From Corynebacterium pseudotuberculosis (lineage in GTDB: Bacteria > Actinomycetota > Actinomycetes > Mycobacteriales > Mycobacteriaceae), in assembly GCF_002155265.1 (NCBI RefSeq), contig NZ_CP021251.1, positions 744,001-808,000 of the forward strand: a stretch of DNA of 64,000 nucleotides, read 5' to 3'. Both the position numbers and the translations under genes were made by a program. The notes under the pieces are model-generated. The model was not told the origin of the DNA. It saw only the letters and a list, made by a program, of their open reading frames with translations, and searched no databases. Numbering within the stretch: the stretch's first letter is position 1; each line of letters starts with the position of its first letter. Of the stretch, positions 8,550 to 17,764 are shown one piece after another.

Positions 8550-9062
8550 TCAGAAGCAGACGGGAGCTCCTTGAGCAGTATGGACTGCGCGCCGCCAAGC
8601 ATCCAAGTCGCGACCTGCCAGTAGAGCCGAGGCATCGGCCCAGAGAGTATGCACAATCCCGCGTTCGCTGAGGAATTCGACCAAGTCTTTTCTCTTTGTA
8701 TATTTCCCCTCGCGTGAGTAGTCGCTGAGAGAAGAGATTGCTGCTAGGACTGCATTGTGCACATCGGTGGCCTCGGCAAAATCAGCGATAATGACCGAAT
8801 CGTAATAGTCCTCCAACTGAGTCTCTGCCAGTGCGCTGGAATGGATGTTTCCGATGAACCGGATGGAGGAAGCAAATCCTGCGTCAGGGATTCTCCGTGG
8901 TAGGTGCTGTGGCGTTTGGCTAAAAGGACTGATTCCAGTGGGGACGGGGGACTCATTAATAAGGTCGATGTGGATCGCGTGAGAACACTGCAGGAGCAGA
9001 TCTGAGGCGTAGAGACCAGTTGCGTTAGCGCCGATGACGGCGATGCGAAATGCAGAGAACAT
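8550..9062 (-). CDS. Miniature ferredoxin-NADP reductase-like (FprA-like) protein
   Basis: The 170-residue protein starts with a Rossmann dinucleotide-binding fold, FRIAVIGANATGLYASDLLLQ followed by an acidic strand end IDLINE, as in adrenodoxin-reductase-type FprA proteins. Its last third, LVEFLSERGIVHTLWADASALLAGRDLDAWRRAV, matches the extreme C-terminus of FprA (ERGV-TTWEGW-LDA). The roughly 280 residues that normally lie between, including the NADP-binding domain, are missing. The second glycine region reads GANATG rather than GxGPAG, so FAD binding is doubtful. It is either a conserved shortened paralogue with a new role or a remnant of an internal deletion; the frame itself is intact. 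The function is unknown. Confidence 0.55.
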   Translation of the reverse strand: MFSAFRIAVIGANATGLYASDLLLQCSHAIHIDLINESPVPTGISPFSQTPQHLPRRIPDAGFASSIRFIGNIHSSALAETQLEDYYDSVIIADFAEATDVHNAVLAAISSLSDYSREGKYTKRKDLVEFLSERGIVHTLWADASALLAGRDLDAWRRAVHTAQGAPVCF

Positions 9063-9301
9063 TGCTGGTTACCTTTCTGCTCGTGCTGTGCTTTATATGG
9101 TGAAACGCTGTCTGCGATTGTGGCTGGACCGCAAGTAGACAGGTTGGTACTGAATTTTAACACCATATTGTCTATTGGGGGAGGGGTGGGTGTATCGCGG
9201 GAGGTATTTATCGCAGTAAGTGCTGTTGGGGTTAACTTTCTGTTTACCTTGATCCTGTTGGCTATCGGAGAGAATGACTGACTCGAGAAAGTAGAGCGAC
9301 A

Positions 9302-10906
9302 ATGGCGGACAGCGTTATGCTGACCACACCATCCACTGAGGATGCAGGTTCGGATCGATGGTGGCATCTTACGTTTGGTGGACTTTTAGCAGTCACGCTG
9401 CTTGTTTTTGCCCTGTGGTCATTCGGCTATGTGGGTGATACGGCCAACAAGGGCATTCTGATTACCACGATATTGTTTGGCGTTTTCATGGCCTTCAATA
9501 TTGGTGGCAATGACGTGGCCAATTCCTTTGGAACTTCCGTGGGGGCAGGTACCCTCACTATGAAGCAGGCTCTAATCGTTGCGGCCATCTTTGAGGTTTC
9601 TGGTGCGGTTCTCGCTGGTGGTGAGGTTACTGACACGGTTAAATCCGGGATCGTAGACCTTGACGCTATAGATTTAAGCCCGCATCACTTTGCCTTCATT
9701 ATGATGGCCTCTCTTCTGGGGGCGGCGGTGTGGTTATTGCTAGCTACCCGTATGGGATGGCCAGTGTCCACAACCCACTCGATCATCGGCGGCATCGTTG
9801 GAGCTTCCCTTGTACTGGGCTTTAGTCAGGGCCTTGGTGGCTGGGAGATGGTGCAGTGGGGGGAAATCGGCCAGATCGCATTGTCCTGGGTTCTTTCTCC
9901 CGTGCTAGGTGGGCTGGCTGCGTGGCTGCTGTTTGGCTTTATTAAAAAGCACATCCTGGTTTATAACGAAGGCGCGGATGAGCAATTGCGCCAGATCAAG
10001 GCTGATCGCATTGAGCTGCATAAGTCTTTCAAGGCCTCTTTTGAGCGGTTGAATGAGATCCAGCAGCTCGCGTACACAAATGCCATGACGCGCGACGCCG
10101 CCTTGATTCAGGAGCGCGATTTTGACCCTAGCGAGCTAGAGTCCGAGTACTATCGCGACCTCTACCGTATTAATCATCGGCGCGATAACCTCAACACTCA
10201 CCAGGCCCTTGAGAATTGGGTGCCGTTGCTCGCTGCGGGTGGAGCGGCTCTGATCGGCGCCATGATGCTCTTTAAGGGGCTGAAAAATCTTAACTTGCAC
10301 ATCAGCACGCTGGGGAACGTACTGATCCTTGGAATGGTCTCTGCCGTTGTGTGGATGGCGGTTTTGATTTTTTCTCGGACTCTCAAGCAGCAAGAGCTTT
10401 CTCGTGCAACGTTTGTCATATTCTCCTGGATGCAGGTTTTTACAGCATCGGCATTCGCCTTCTCTCACGGTTCCAATGACATCGCTAATGCGATCGGTCC
10501 GTTCTCTGCGGTGCTTGATGCTCTGCGGACCGACAGTATTAACGGCAAGGCGGCGGTTCCTACCGCGCTGATGATTACGTGCGGTGTTGCGTTGATTGCC
10601 GGCCTGTGGTTTATCGGGCGCTACGTGATTCATACGGTGGGGTCAGGGCTAACGGAGATGCATCCGGCATCCGGGTTCTCTGCTGAGTTGGCTGCGGCTG
10701 CTGTGGTGATGGGGGCCTCTGTCCTTGGCCTTCCTGTCTCCTCTACTCACATTCTGATTGGTGCAATCCTAGGTATTGGAATTGTGAACAAGGCCGCCAA
10801 TTGGCGATTAATGAAGCCCATCGCGATGGCCTGGGTGATTACTCTTCCGGCTGCGGCCTTTGTGTCGGGCGTGGCTGTGTTCGTATTAAACGCTGTGTGG
10901 GGATAA
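9302..10906 (+). CDS. pit: PiT-family inorganic phosphate transporter
   Basis: The 534-residue multi-spanning protein has the duplicated PiT signature, once as [22 protein letters not shown] near residue 63 and once as [18 protein letters not shown] near 385. Each half also has the [12 protein letters not shown] / [12 protein letters not shown] element. PiT proteins import metal-phosphate complexes driven by the cation gradient. A soluble central loop (residues about 225-300) carries charged helices, as usual. The gene stands alone, with a divergent mini-FprA gene upstream. No clear terminator follows. An 8-G run lies at 10930-10937 in the spacer after it. Confidence 0.93.
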   Translation: MADSVMLTTPSTEDAGSDRWWHLTFGGLLAVTLLVFALWSFGYVGDTANKGILITTILFGVFMAFNIGGNDVANSFGTSVGAGTLTMKQALIVAAIFEVSGAVLAGGEVTDTVKSGIVDLDAIDLSPHHFAFIMMASLLGAAVWLLLATRMGWPVSTTHSIIGGIVGASLVLGFSQGLGGWEMVQWGEIGQIALSWVLSPVLGGLAAWLLFGFIKKHILVYNEGADEQLRQIKADRIELHKSFKASFERLNEIQQLAYTNAMTRDAALIQERDFDPSELESEYYRDLYRINHRRDNLNTHQALENWVPLLAAGGAALIGAMMLFKGLKNLNLHISTLGNVLILGMVSAVVWMAVLIFSRTLKQQELSRATFVIFSWMQVFTASAFAFSHGSNDIANAIGPFSAVLDALRTDSINGKAAVPTALMITCGVALIAGLWFIGRYVIHTVGSGLTEMHPASGFSAELAAAAVVMGASVLGLPVSSTHILIGAILGIGIVNKAANWRLMKPIAMAWVITLPAAAFVSGVAVFVLNAVWG

Positions 10907-11130
10907 GGCGGGGCCTGTAGGAGCAGTGTGGGGGGGGCGTTGAATTTGGTGAGATATACAGTATAAAAAATCTATTGTGTTTCTTCTCACTAAAACTAAA
11001 GTTGGTGGTAGCGTTATATAACGGGCGCTGAGCACGTCAAAACTGAGTTGATGATATTGAAATTCAATTGACTTCTTGATAGTTCTTTCTAAGTAATACC
11101 TAACCCTTCACTCTTAGGAAAGATCTTTCT

Positions 11131-12755
11131 ATGCGACGTTCCTCCTCGTTCCTTGCGCTGTGTTCAAAGCGTAGTGGGGCAGTACTTTTATCGATGGCTC
11201 TTGCTGGAGGCGCTTTGGCGGCTTGTGGCGACCCTAGCCATAAAGAAGCGAGCGGTGAAGAAGGGTACCCGTCTCGGCTCGTGCTGGCGATGGTTTCCAC
11301 CCTGCGACTGGCTATGGTCAAACAGGCGTGAGCCCGGTTTATGACGGCTTGCTTCGTCCAGAATCCGCAGGTCCAGATAGGATCCCGAACTTTGTTCCTG
11401 CCTTGGCCTCTGCAATGCCGGAGCACAACGGCGATGCAACTGAGTGGACGGTGAAACTGCGCGAGGGAGTAAAGTTCAGCGACGGCTCGGACTTTGATGC
11501 CCAAGACGTGAAGGCCTCCTATGACATGGCCCGTAATATCGACGCAGGTTCCCAGGTTGTGGCCCGCTATGAGGTAATCAAAGACGTGGAGGTCAAGGAC
11601 CCTTACACTGTGGTGTTCAAGTTAAATCACCCACTTGCAGAGATGAATTCCCGGCTGCTTTACGCCATCGCTCCCTCTGAGCAGCTAAAGGCGGGTGGCG
11701 CTATCACCAAAGCTGAGCTGAATACTAAGCCCGTGGGCACTGGCGCTTACACCTTGGTAGAAAACCGCGGCGATGAGGTCGTATTTAAAGCCAATGAGAA
11801 TTACTGGGGTGGCGCTCCTCAGGTTAAAGAGATCGTAGTGACCACTGCTGCCGACGACACGGCGCGTGCGCAGCGCGTTGCCGCTGGAGAAGTCGATGGC
11901 GCCGCCATTCCACCAGCACAGGTTAACTCGGTGAAGGATAAGAACGGCATCGAGATCGTTTCTACCAAGACCGCTGACTGGCGCGGAATTTCCTTCCCTA
12001 AGGTTCCTGAGCTAGAAGACACCAGGGTGCGCCAGGCTCTTAACTTCGCGGTGGATCGCCAGGCATTTGTGGACGGTACCCTTGGCGGTTACGGCACCAC
12101 CTTGGAGACTTTGATTTCTCCTCTGTACGGGGACGCTCACGACCCATCGAAGACCTTTGGTTATGAAGTAGCTAAGGCAGAGAAGCTTCTTGATGAGGCC
12201 GGCTGGAAGAAGAATGCTGCAGGCATGCGTGAGAAAGACGGAAAGCCTTTCCACGTCACCCTCTACTACGCATCCAGCGACACTACTCGCCGCGATATCG
12301 CTATTGAGTTCTCTTCGCAGATGAAGAAGCTTGGCCTGGATTTTGAGACCAAGGCCGGAACATGGGATGAAATCGGACCAGCTTTGGGTGAAGCCGCAGC
12401 AGTGCTCGGCGGTGGGTCGGCACCTTATGACGTCACCATCATGGCGTATGAGTATCTGCACACTCGCACACCTTCCACCAGCAAGTGGGCTAACCCTGGT
12501 AACTACGGTTCTGAAGAGCTGAATAAGCTTCTCGACGAAGCCCGCAGCGAGGTAGATACCGCTAAGCGCAATAAGCTGTGGCAGAAGGCCCAGGCTATGT
12601 ACATAGAGGATCCTTCGGCTCTGTGCTTGCTTAACCTTGAGCATGTTTATGCAGGCAAGACCAATAAGTGGAAGAAGCCAGAGACTCTTCTTGAGCCTCA
12701 TATTCATGGTGTTACCTGGGGACCATGGTGGCGTGTTGCCGAGTGGACCAAGTAA
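11131..12755 (+). pseudogene. Solute-binding lipoprotein of peptide/nickel ABC transporter, frameshifted
   Basis: Two frames together encode a family 5 (DppA/OppA/NikA) binding protein. The first (from ATG 11131) has a lipoprotein signal with lipobox LAAC, then GDPSHKEASGEEGYPSRLVL. The rest (11286 onward) begins GDGFHPATGYGQTGVSPVYDGLLRP, the conserved family start, and continues through WTVKLREGVKFSDGSDFDAQDVKASYD to 12755. Adding one G at about 11286 (CTGGCGAT to CTGGGCGAT) restores RLVLGDGFHP, so the lesion is a one-base loss in a G run. As written, translation stops at 11331, leaving a 66-residue peptide. The downstream permease and ATPase genes are intact, so a sequencing error is possible. 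Ligand: di/oligopeptide or nickel, undecided. Confidence 0.85.
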
Positions 12756-12772
12756 ATAGTCCCATCTTTTGA

Positions 12773-12815
12773 CGTATAGCTCCGTGCGTTTGGCACCGGA
12801 GCTATACGCGTTTCT
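12773..12815 (+). terminator. Hairpin between binding-protein and permease genes
   Basis: CGTATAGCTCCG (12773-12784) pairs perfectly with CGGAGCTATACG, followed by CGTTTCT. Located inside the transport operon, it probably acts as a partial terminator or mRNA-stabilising element that lets the binding protein be made in excess over the membrane components. Confidence 0.6.
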
Positions 12816-12835
12816 CTAAGGAAGGATCTTTTTCA

Positions 12836-13831
12836 GTGTTGTTACCTGGAAGAAGAGACAACCTCGACGGTATAGGCACGATGGTGGGGCTACGCCTACT
12901 GATTATCGCTTTTACCACGGTCGTAGTTACGTTCATTATGTTTGCTCTGGCGGCGTTGTCGCCGTTTGATCCTCTTGCCCATTATCTAGGCGCGGAATAC
13001 GGCGACTATACGGATGATGAACGCGCCCGAATCGCAGTATCGTTAGGGGTGGATAAGCCCTGGTGGCAGCAGTGGCTGCAGTGGTGGGCTGACGTATTAC
13101 GCGGTGACCTGGGTTGGTCGCGCGTTTACAATAAGTCGGTCGTGGACGTGATTTCGGAGCGGTTGCCGTGGACGGTCGTGCTGTCTTCGGTTGGTCTACT
13201 CCTGATGCTGCTGATCGCCGCAATCTTGGGTGTATGGGCTGCTCGTCGTCCCGGCGGAGTAGTCGATCGTGCTGTTAACGCAATCGGGGTGTTTGTCGCA
13301 GCTACTCCGTCGTATATTTATGCCCTTGCCGCAGTTCTCTTTTTTGGAGTGTTTTTGCACGTCATCCCGGTGGGTGGGGCTTCACGCATCGGCGAGGTTC
13401 CATCCCTACTCACGGTGGGGCCATACCTGATTGCACCTGCTATCGTGCTGGCGATCTCGCAGTTATCGTGGCCGCTGCTTACGATGCAGCAATCCACGCT
13501 TGAAGCCTCGCAGTCTCCAGCGGTGGCTAATGCGCGGTTACGGGGGCTAAGCGAGAGAACTATCCTGGTGCGCCACGTGCTTCCATTGTCATTGATGCCT
13601 TTGATCACCCTGATCGGCGCGCGATTGGGTGAACTAGTTGTGGGAGCAGTAATCGTAGAGACTGTATTTTCTTGGCCGGGACTGGCTCAAGCAACCGTAG
13701 AGTCCGCGATTGCGGTTGACTTTCCGCTGCTGGCTTTTACCACGGCTGCCACTACGGTCGTGGTGATGCTAGGTTCACTGGCCAGCGACATTTCTTACAT
13801 GATTATCGACCCGAGGGTGAGCGATGTCTAA
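12836..13831 (+). CDS. Peptide/nickel ABC transporter permease (DppB/NikB type)
   Basis: The 331-residue integral membrane permease has the DppB-type layout: an N-terminal helix (LRLLIIAFTTVVVTFIMFAL), an extracytoplasmic region with GVDKPWWQQWLQWWADVLRGDLGWSRVYNKSVVDVISERLPWTVVLS, and a C-terminal half with the EAA-loop-like ANARLRGLSERTILVRHVLPLSLMPLITLIG and the family end VETVFSWPGLAQATVESAIAVDFPLL. It pairs with the permease half of the next gene. AAGGAAGGA about 10 bases before GTG 12836 supports the start. Its last codons overlap the next gene by 8 bp. Confidence 0.92.
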   Translation: MLLPGRRDNLDGIGTMVGLRLLIIAFTTVVVTFIMFALAALSPFDPLAHYLGAEYGDYTDDERARIAVSLGVDKPWWQQWLQWWADVLRGDLGWSRVYNKSVVDVISERLPWTVVLSSVGLLLMLLIAAILGVWAARRPGGVVDRAVNAIGVFVAATPSYIYALAAVLFFGVFLHVIPVGGASRIGEVPSLLTVGPYLIAPAIVLAISQLSWPLLTMQQSTLEASQSPAVANARLRGLSERTILVRHVLPLSLMPLITLIGARLGELVVGAVIVETVFSWPGLAQATVESAIAVDFPLLAFTTAATTVVVMLGSLASDISYMIIDPRVSDV

Positions 13832-15353
13832 ACAAGCTAAATCTCCCGTGGTAATGCACGTGCAAAAGTGGGCCAAGTACCTTCGCATCAGCATCTCTGT
13901 TTTTGTCGGAGTTGTTCTGTATGGATTATTGATTCCAGTCTTTTTTGACGCTGGAAGCCCGAGCTTTTCTAAGGCCCTGAAGCCTCCGAGCTCTACTAAT
14001 TTGTTTGGTACTGACCACTTTGGCTTTGATCTTTTTGTCCGCACAGCGGAGAGCCTGCGGGTCTCGCTGGTCATCGTCGCATTGTTCCGTGGATCGCTCA
14101 TTGCAATTGTGCTGTCTATTGCGTTAACGCACTGGTCCCCGGTCGCGCGTATTGTTCGTTCTTCAGTACTAGCCGTACGAACTTCCGATTATGTGGATGC
14201 CTCTTATGCCGCTGGCGGGCCTTTCAAGTGGGTGCTTATTAGGCATTTAGCTCCCGCAGCAGCTGGCCAGGCTGTGGTTGCCATGATCATGCTGATGCCG
14301 CACGCGGTGTGGCACGAGTCTGCGTTGTCATTCTTGGGACTGGGCATCCAAGCGGACGAACCGTCTTTGGGTACTCTCATGGATCTAGCCCGTGAAGATA
14401 TTATGCGCGGTGCCTGGTGGGCGCTAGTATTCCCAGCCGCAGTATTGTTGACCACTACGCTTTCCGCAGTGTCGTTGGCACGGAAAGTGCCTGAAGTTGT
14501 TATCGACGTTGATGTAACCGAAACAGAGGAACAAGTAGAAACCGATGTGGTTGCGCCAAGCGACGGCATGGAAGTCCACAACGTGAGCGTTGTAGTCCAT
14601 GGGAAAGACGCCACGCAGCAGCGTATTCTCAAAGACGCGTCTTTGCATGTAGAGGCCGGCTCTATTCATGGTCTGATTGGGGCCTCGGGATCGGGCAAAA
14701 CTACTTTAGGCAAGTCAATCGTGGGAATCGCTCCACAGTATTCCAAGCTCGTAGGGCGCGTGAGCGTCGCTGGGAAGCCGCTGGCCTGGGGGGAGAAAGA
14801 CTTTTCTAAGATCCGGGGAACCGTGGTCGGTTTTGTTCCGCAATCTGCAGCGCAATCTTTTACACCTGTGCGTCGTTTGGGCACTCAATTACAAGAGATT
14901 ATTGACCGGCACCAGGGAACCTATAGCGTATCGGATCTGCTGCGCACAGTTCATCTGCCAGAGGAAAGCGCGGAGTTTTTCCCGCATCAGCTTTCTGGAG
15001 GCATGGCGCAACGCGCAGCTATTGCGGCTGCTCTGGCTGGCAATCCAACGTACCTCATTGCCGATGAGCCCACCAGCGCATTGGACCCACAGCTAACCTC
15101 CGATATTTTGGCGCTGTTCAAAGAGATCGCAGATTCTCGGGGCGTGGGAATCCTAATAATCAGCCATGACATTGAGGACCTGCGAGAATCCGAGATCTGT
15201 GACACCGTCTCCGTGATGCGAGATGGCGAGATCATGGAAACTGGTCCCGCCGACAAGGTATTGCATACGCCTGATCATGAGTACACGCGCGCCCTGCTAG
15301 CAGCGCTACCTAGTGGTGGGTTAAAAGTTACGGAAGGACTTGAGCGTGGATAA
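13824..15353 (+). CDS. Fused ABC permease (DppC type) and ATPase (DppD type)
   Basis: The 509-residue protein joins two usually separate subunits. Residues about 1-225 are a DppC/NikC-like permease, with NLFGTDHFGFDLFVRTAESLRVSL, an EAA loop around DYVDASYAAGG-FKWVLIRHLAPAAAGQ and the family signature ESALSFLGLGIQADEPSLGTLM. After an acidic linker (VDVTETEEQVETDVV) comes a complete ATPase: Walker A GASGSGKTT, signature LSGGMAQRAAIAAAL, Walker B YLIADEPTSALDP and switch His in ILIISHDIEDL. Fusion fixes a 1:1 ratio of permease to ATPase. No stop or frame problem is present at the junction, so the fusion looks genuine. ATG 13824 overlaps the previous permease gene; the next ATPase overlaps its end. 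Confidence 0.9.
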   Translation: MSKQAKSPVVMHVQKWAKYLRISISVFVGVVLYGLLIPVFFDAGSPSFSKALKPPSSTNLFGTDHFGFDLFVRTAESLRVSLVIVALFRGSLIAIVLSIALTHWSPVARIVRSSVLAVRTSDYVDASYAAGGPFKWVLIRHLAPAAAGQAVVAMIMLMPHAVWHESALSFLGLGIQADEPSLGTLMDLAREDIMRGAWWALVFPAAVLLTTTLSAVSLARKVPEVVIDVDVTETEEQVETDVVAPSDGMEVHNVSVVVHGKDATQQRILKDASLHVEAGSIHGLIGASGSGKTTLGKSIVGIAPQYSKLVGRVSVAGKPLAWGEKDFSKIRGTVVGFVPQSAAQSFTPVRRLGTQLQEIIDRHQGTYSVSDLLRTVHLPEESAEFFPHQLSGGMAQRAAIAAALAGNPTYLIADEPTSALDPQLTSDILALFKEIADSRGVGILIISHDIEDLRESEICDTVSVMRDGEIMETGPADKVLHTPDHEYTRALLAALPSGGLKVTEGLERG

Positions 15354-16011
15354 CACACACAACCTTCGCGCCTCTGCGGTGACCGTGGAGTTTACTAAAA
15401 ATGCGCCTGTTTTAAAGAACGTAAGCATTGATATTAATCCAGGTCAGATGATTGGCCTGGTAGGGCTTTCCGGCTCAGGAAAGACAACGTTGGCTCGTCT
15501 GTTGGCCGGAAAGATGCGGCCCACATCGGGTAAGGTCCTCATCGATTCTGCTGAGGTTTCTACACAACGTGGCCACCGCAACCCGGATATCGCAACTATC
15601 AACCAGTCGCCTCGGGACGCCTGCTCTCCACGGTGGAAGCTGCGAGACATCATTGCGGAACCACTACGCATAGCCGGCAAACTCGACGAAAAATCGATTG
15701 CGGAGCGCGTAGATGAATGTGCTGATGAGGCACTGGTAGACGCCACCTTGCTGGATAGGCTGCCGCACCAAGTTAGTGATGGACAGTTACAGCGTGCCTG
15801 CATCGCTCGTGCTCTGGCGCAGGCTCCCAGATTCCTTATCTGCGACGAGCCGACCTCTATGCTGGATCCACTTGCTACCGCTGCCGTGGTCTCGTTGTTG
15901 CGTCGACAAGCTGATAACGGAGTGGGCGTACTGCTGATATCTCATGATCACAGGCTGCTCGCGGCGTGCGTGGACACTGTGTTAGAGATGGACCAGTTGA
16001 AACAGATGTAA
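15346..16011 (+). CDS. ABC transporter ATP-binding protein (DppF type)
   Basis: The 221-residue ATPase has Walker A GLSGSGKTT, a degenerate signature VSDGQLQRACIARALAQAP (D replaces the first G of LSGGQ), Walker B FLICDEPTSMLDP and switch histidine ISHDHRLL. It is the second nucleotide-binding subunit of the peptide/nickel importer, pairing with the ATPase half of the preceding fusion. The start is placed at GTG 15346, with AAGGA 7 bases upstream; the TTG at 15340 is too close to that site. It overlaps the preceding gene by 8 bp and ends the operon just before a terminator. Confidence 0.88.
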   Translation: MDNTHNLRASAVTVEFTKNAPVLKNVSIDINPGQMIGLVGLSGSGKTTLARLLAGKMRPTSGKVLIDSAEVSTQRGHRNPDIATINQSPRDACSPRWKLRDIIAEPLRIAGKLDEKSIAERVDECADEALVDATLLDRLPHQVSDGQLQRACIARALAQAPRFLICDEPTSMLDPLATAAVVSLLRRQADNGVGVLLISHDHRLLAACVDTVLEMDQLKQM

Positions 16012-16015
16012 ATAA

Positions 16016-16056
16016 AAGTGTGGCCCTGGCGAGGAACCAGGGCCACACTTTTTTAT
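16016..16056. terminator. Bidirectional terminator between ABC operon and AI-2E gene
   Basis: AAGTGTGGCCCTGG pairs with CCAGGGCCACACTT around a 6-base loop, followed by TTTTTT on the plus strand and by TTTTATTT on the minus strand. It separates two converging genes and serves both. Confidence 0.9.
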
Positions 16057-17435
16057 TAGTCGTCCGCGGGGTTTGAAGGAGCTTCTTCCTTTTTAATAAC
16101 CACGTTCGATGTTTTTCTCAAACTCAGTTTGGTTAGCTGATCTTTGAGATTGCCCCAAGCCTGTTCGCCATTGATGGACGGGGTGGCTTCCTCGGCGGTA
16201 GCTAGCTCGATCTCATCAAGCGTTATTTCTCCTGCGCGTAGTGCGACCAGCTCAGAATGGTAACGGATAAGCACTGCCAAGGTGGCCGCTACTGGCACTG
16301 CGAGGAATGCGCCCACCACGCTGAATAGCGCAGAACCAATGGTCACGGAGAGCAAGACTACTGCTGCGTGCAAGTTCATTGCTCTGGACTGCAGCACAGG
16401 CTGCAGAATGTGACCTTCGATTTGTTGGACGGTGATGATGAGGATAAGCGCAAAAATAGCGTTGGAGACGCCGTTGCTGACCAAAGCGATGACCACAGCA
16501 AGCGCGCCTGCGGTGAAGGCTCCCACGATAGGGATAAAGCCACCAAAGAAGGTCAGAACCGCCAAGACGAGCGCGAGCGGGACCTTAAGGATGAGCAAAC
16601 CGATTCCGATGAGGACGGCATCGACCAGGGATACGATGGCCTGTGCTCGGATGAACCCAGCGAGAACATTCCAAATACGCGTGAGAACCTCGGTGAGATG
16701 CCAACCCAAGTTGGGGCCGGCGACCCTGCGCACCATGGGGAGGAAACGCGTGCCGTCCTTGAGAAAGAAGAAGGACAGGATAAGCATCAGGATAATTGTG
16801 ATAAGAATCGAGGATGCCGTGGTAAGTCCAGAGAATACGCCATTGGCAATATTGCGTGAGTGCTCCTGAAGAGCTTGTGTCACATTTTGGATATAGCCGT
16901 CGACTTGTGATGTGTCCAGGTTCAGTGGTCCGTGTTCTGCCCAATGCAGCGCGCGCTGAACGCCCTCATTGGCGCGATCTACGAGGTCTTTTGATTGGGA
17001 ACTGACGCTGGGGGCCATTGCCGCGAAAATGCTGCCGATAGCGCCAAAGAATCCGATAGCCACAATAAGTACAGCGGTTGCTGGCGGAACCTTTTTGGAT
17101 CGTAGCCATCGAACTGGCGGCCACAAGACGGTGCACAATAGGAGTGCCAAGATGACGGGTAGCAGGCCTTGCCAGATGGTGGCTAGGCCTCGCCATGCCA
17201 TGACGCTGGCGATGACCACGATGATAAAGCGAAGCGCCCAGCCAGAAGCCCACCGTGCATCGGCTCCAAGGATGATTGCGCGATCTTTGCGTGGTGCCTC
17301 ATTGGCAGGAGGCACGAACGGCTCTGATTCTTCAACAGCGGAGTTTAAAAGATCGGAAATGTCGCGATCTGATGCTGTTCCAGGGGGTTGGGAATTGGGG
17401 TTTTTATGCATATCCATCAAGAACAAGCATGCCAC
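16056..17435 (-). CDS. AI-2E family (PerM/TqsA-like) membrane protein
   Basis: The 459-residue protein has eight or so predicted membrane helices with the family layout: paired helices near residues 70-140, a soluble segment, and a C-terminal block including FFGGFIPIVGAFTAGALAVVIALVSNG and the closing VVGAFLAVPVAATLAVLIRYHSELVAL. Members export or exchange small molecules, including sodium/proton antiport and autoinducer-2 export in studied cases; the substrate here is unknown. N- and C-terminal tails of about 60 and 75 residues are hydrophilic. The start is uncertain: GTG 17435, or ATG codons 18 and 24 bases downstream, none with a good ribosome-binding site. Confidence 0.85.
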   Translation of the reverse strand: MACLFLMDMHKNPNSQPPGTASDRDISDLLNSAVEESEPFVPPANEAPRKDRAIILGADARWASGWALRFIIVVIASVMAWRGLATIWQGLLPVILALLLCTVLWPPVRWLRSKKVPPATAVLIVAIGFFGAIGSIFAAMAPSVSSQSKDLVDRANEGVQRALHWAEHGPLNLDTSQVDGYIQNVTQALQEHSRNIANGVFSGLTTASSILITIILMLILSFFFLKDGTRFLPMVRRVAGPNLGWHLTEVLTRIWNVLAGFIRAQAIVSLVDAVLIGIGLLILKVPLALVLAVLTFFGGFIPIVGAFTAGALAVVIALVSNGVSNAIFALILIITVQQIEGHILQPVLQSRAMNLHAAVVLLSVTIGSALFSVVGAFLAVPVAATLAVLIRYHSELVALRAGEITLDEIELATAEEATPSINGEQAWGNLKDQLTKLSLRKTSNVVIKKEEAPSNPADD

Positions 17436-17764
17436 AGCTGTGGAGATTTAAGAATCATTGAAATGAAAATAAATACTTAGGCGAAATGATTTCTTTTTAT
17501 AGGGGTTGGTCAGCGGGGTAAAGGTATGAATATTACCCGAATGCTCACGCCATTTATAAACATTTAACTCATTAAAAGTATTTATTATAAATAAATTTAA
17601 TTAAAGAAGGTAGCGTGGTACTTCCGTGAGTCCTGGGGCTTATGGAATATACGATGGCTCCTCTTTCACTCATGGTCTTTTAAAAGTACAGAACATGTCT
17701 GAAGCACATCGAGATTGATTGTGAAGCCGTGAGCTTAAGCAATCGAAAGAGGTGAGGAGAGTGG
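17436..17764. other. AT-rich divergent intergenic region before pilus cluster 1
   Basis: This spacer separates the AI-2E gene from the sortase gene. It has a very AT-rich core (17550-17600) suited to a promoter. No pilin gene or recognisable remnant of a SpaA-type shaft pilin is present, although related species carry spaA before the sortase. GAGGAG at 17754-17759 is the sortase ribosome-binding site. Confidence 0.4.

Noticed and set aside
10930..10937. Run of eight G between the phosphate transporter and the binding-protein gene
   Set aside because: Could be a phase-variable promoter element, but it is about 190 bp from the next start and no promoter boxes flank it.
16368..16869. Two overlapping plus-strand open frames within the AI-2E gene
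   Set aside because: They are antisense to a well-conserved membrane protein and have highly charged, unfamily-like translations.
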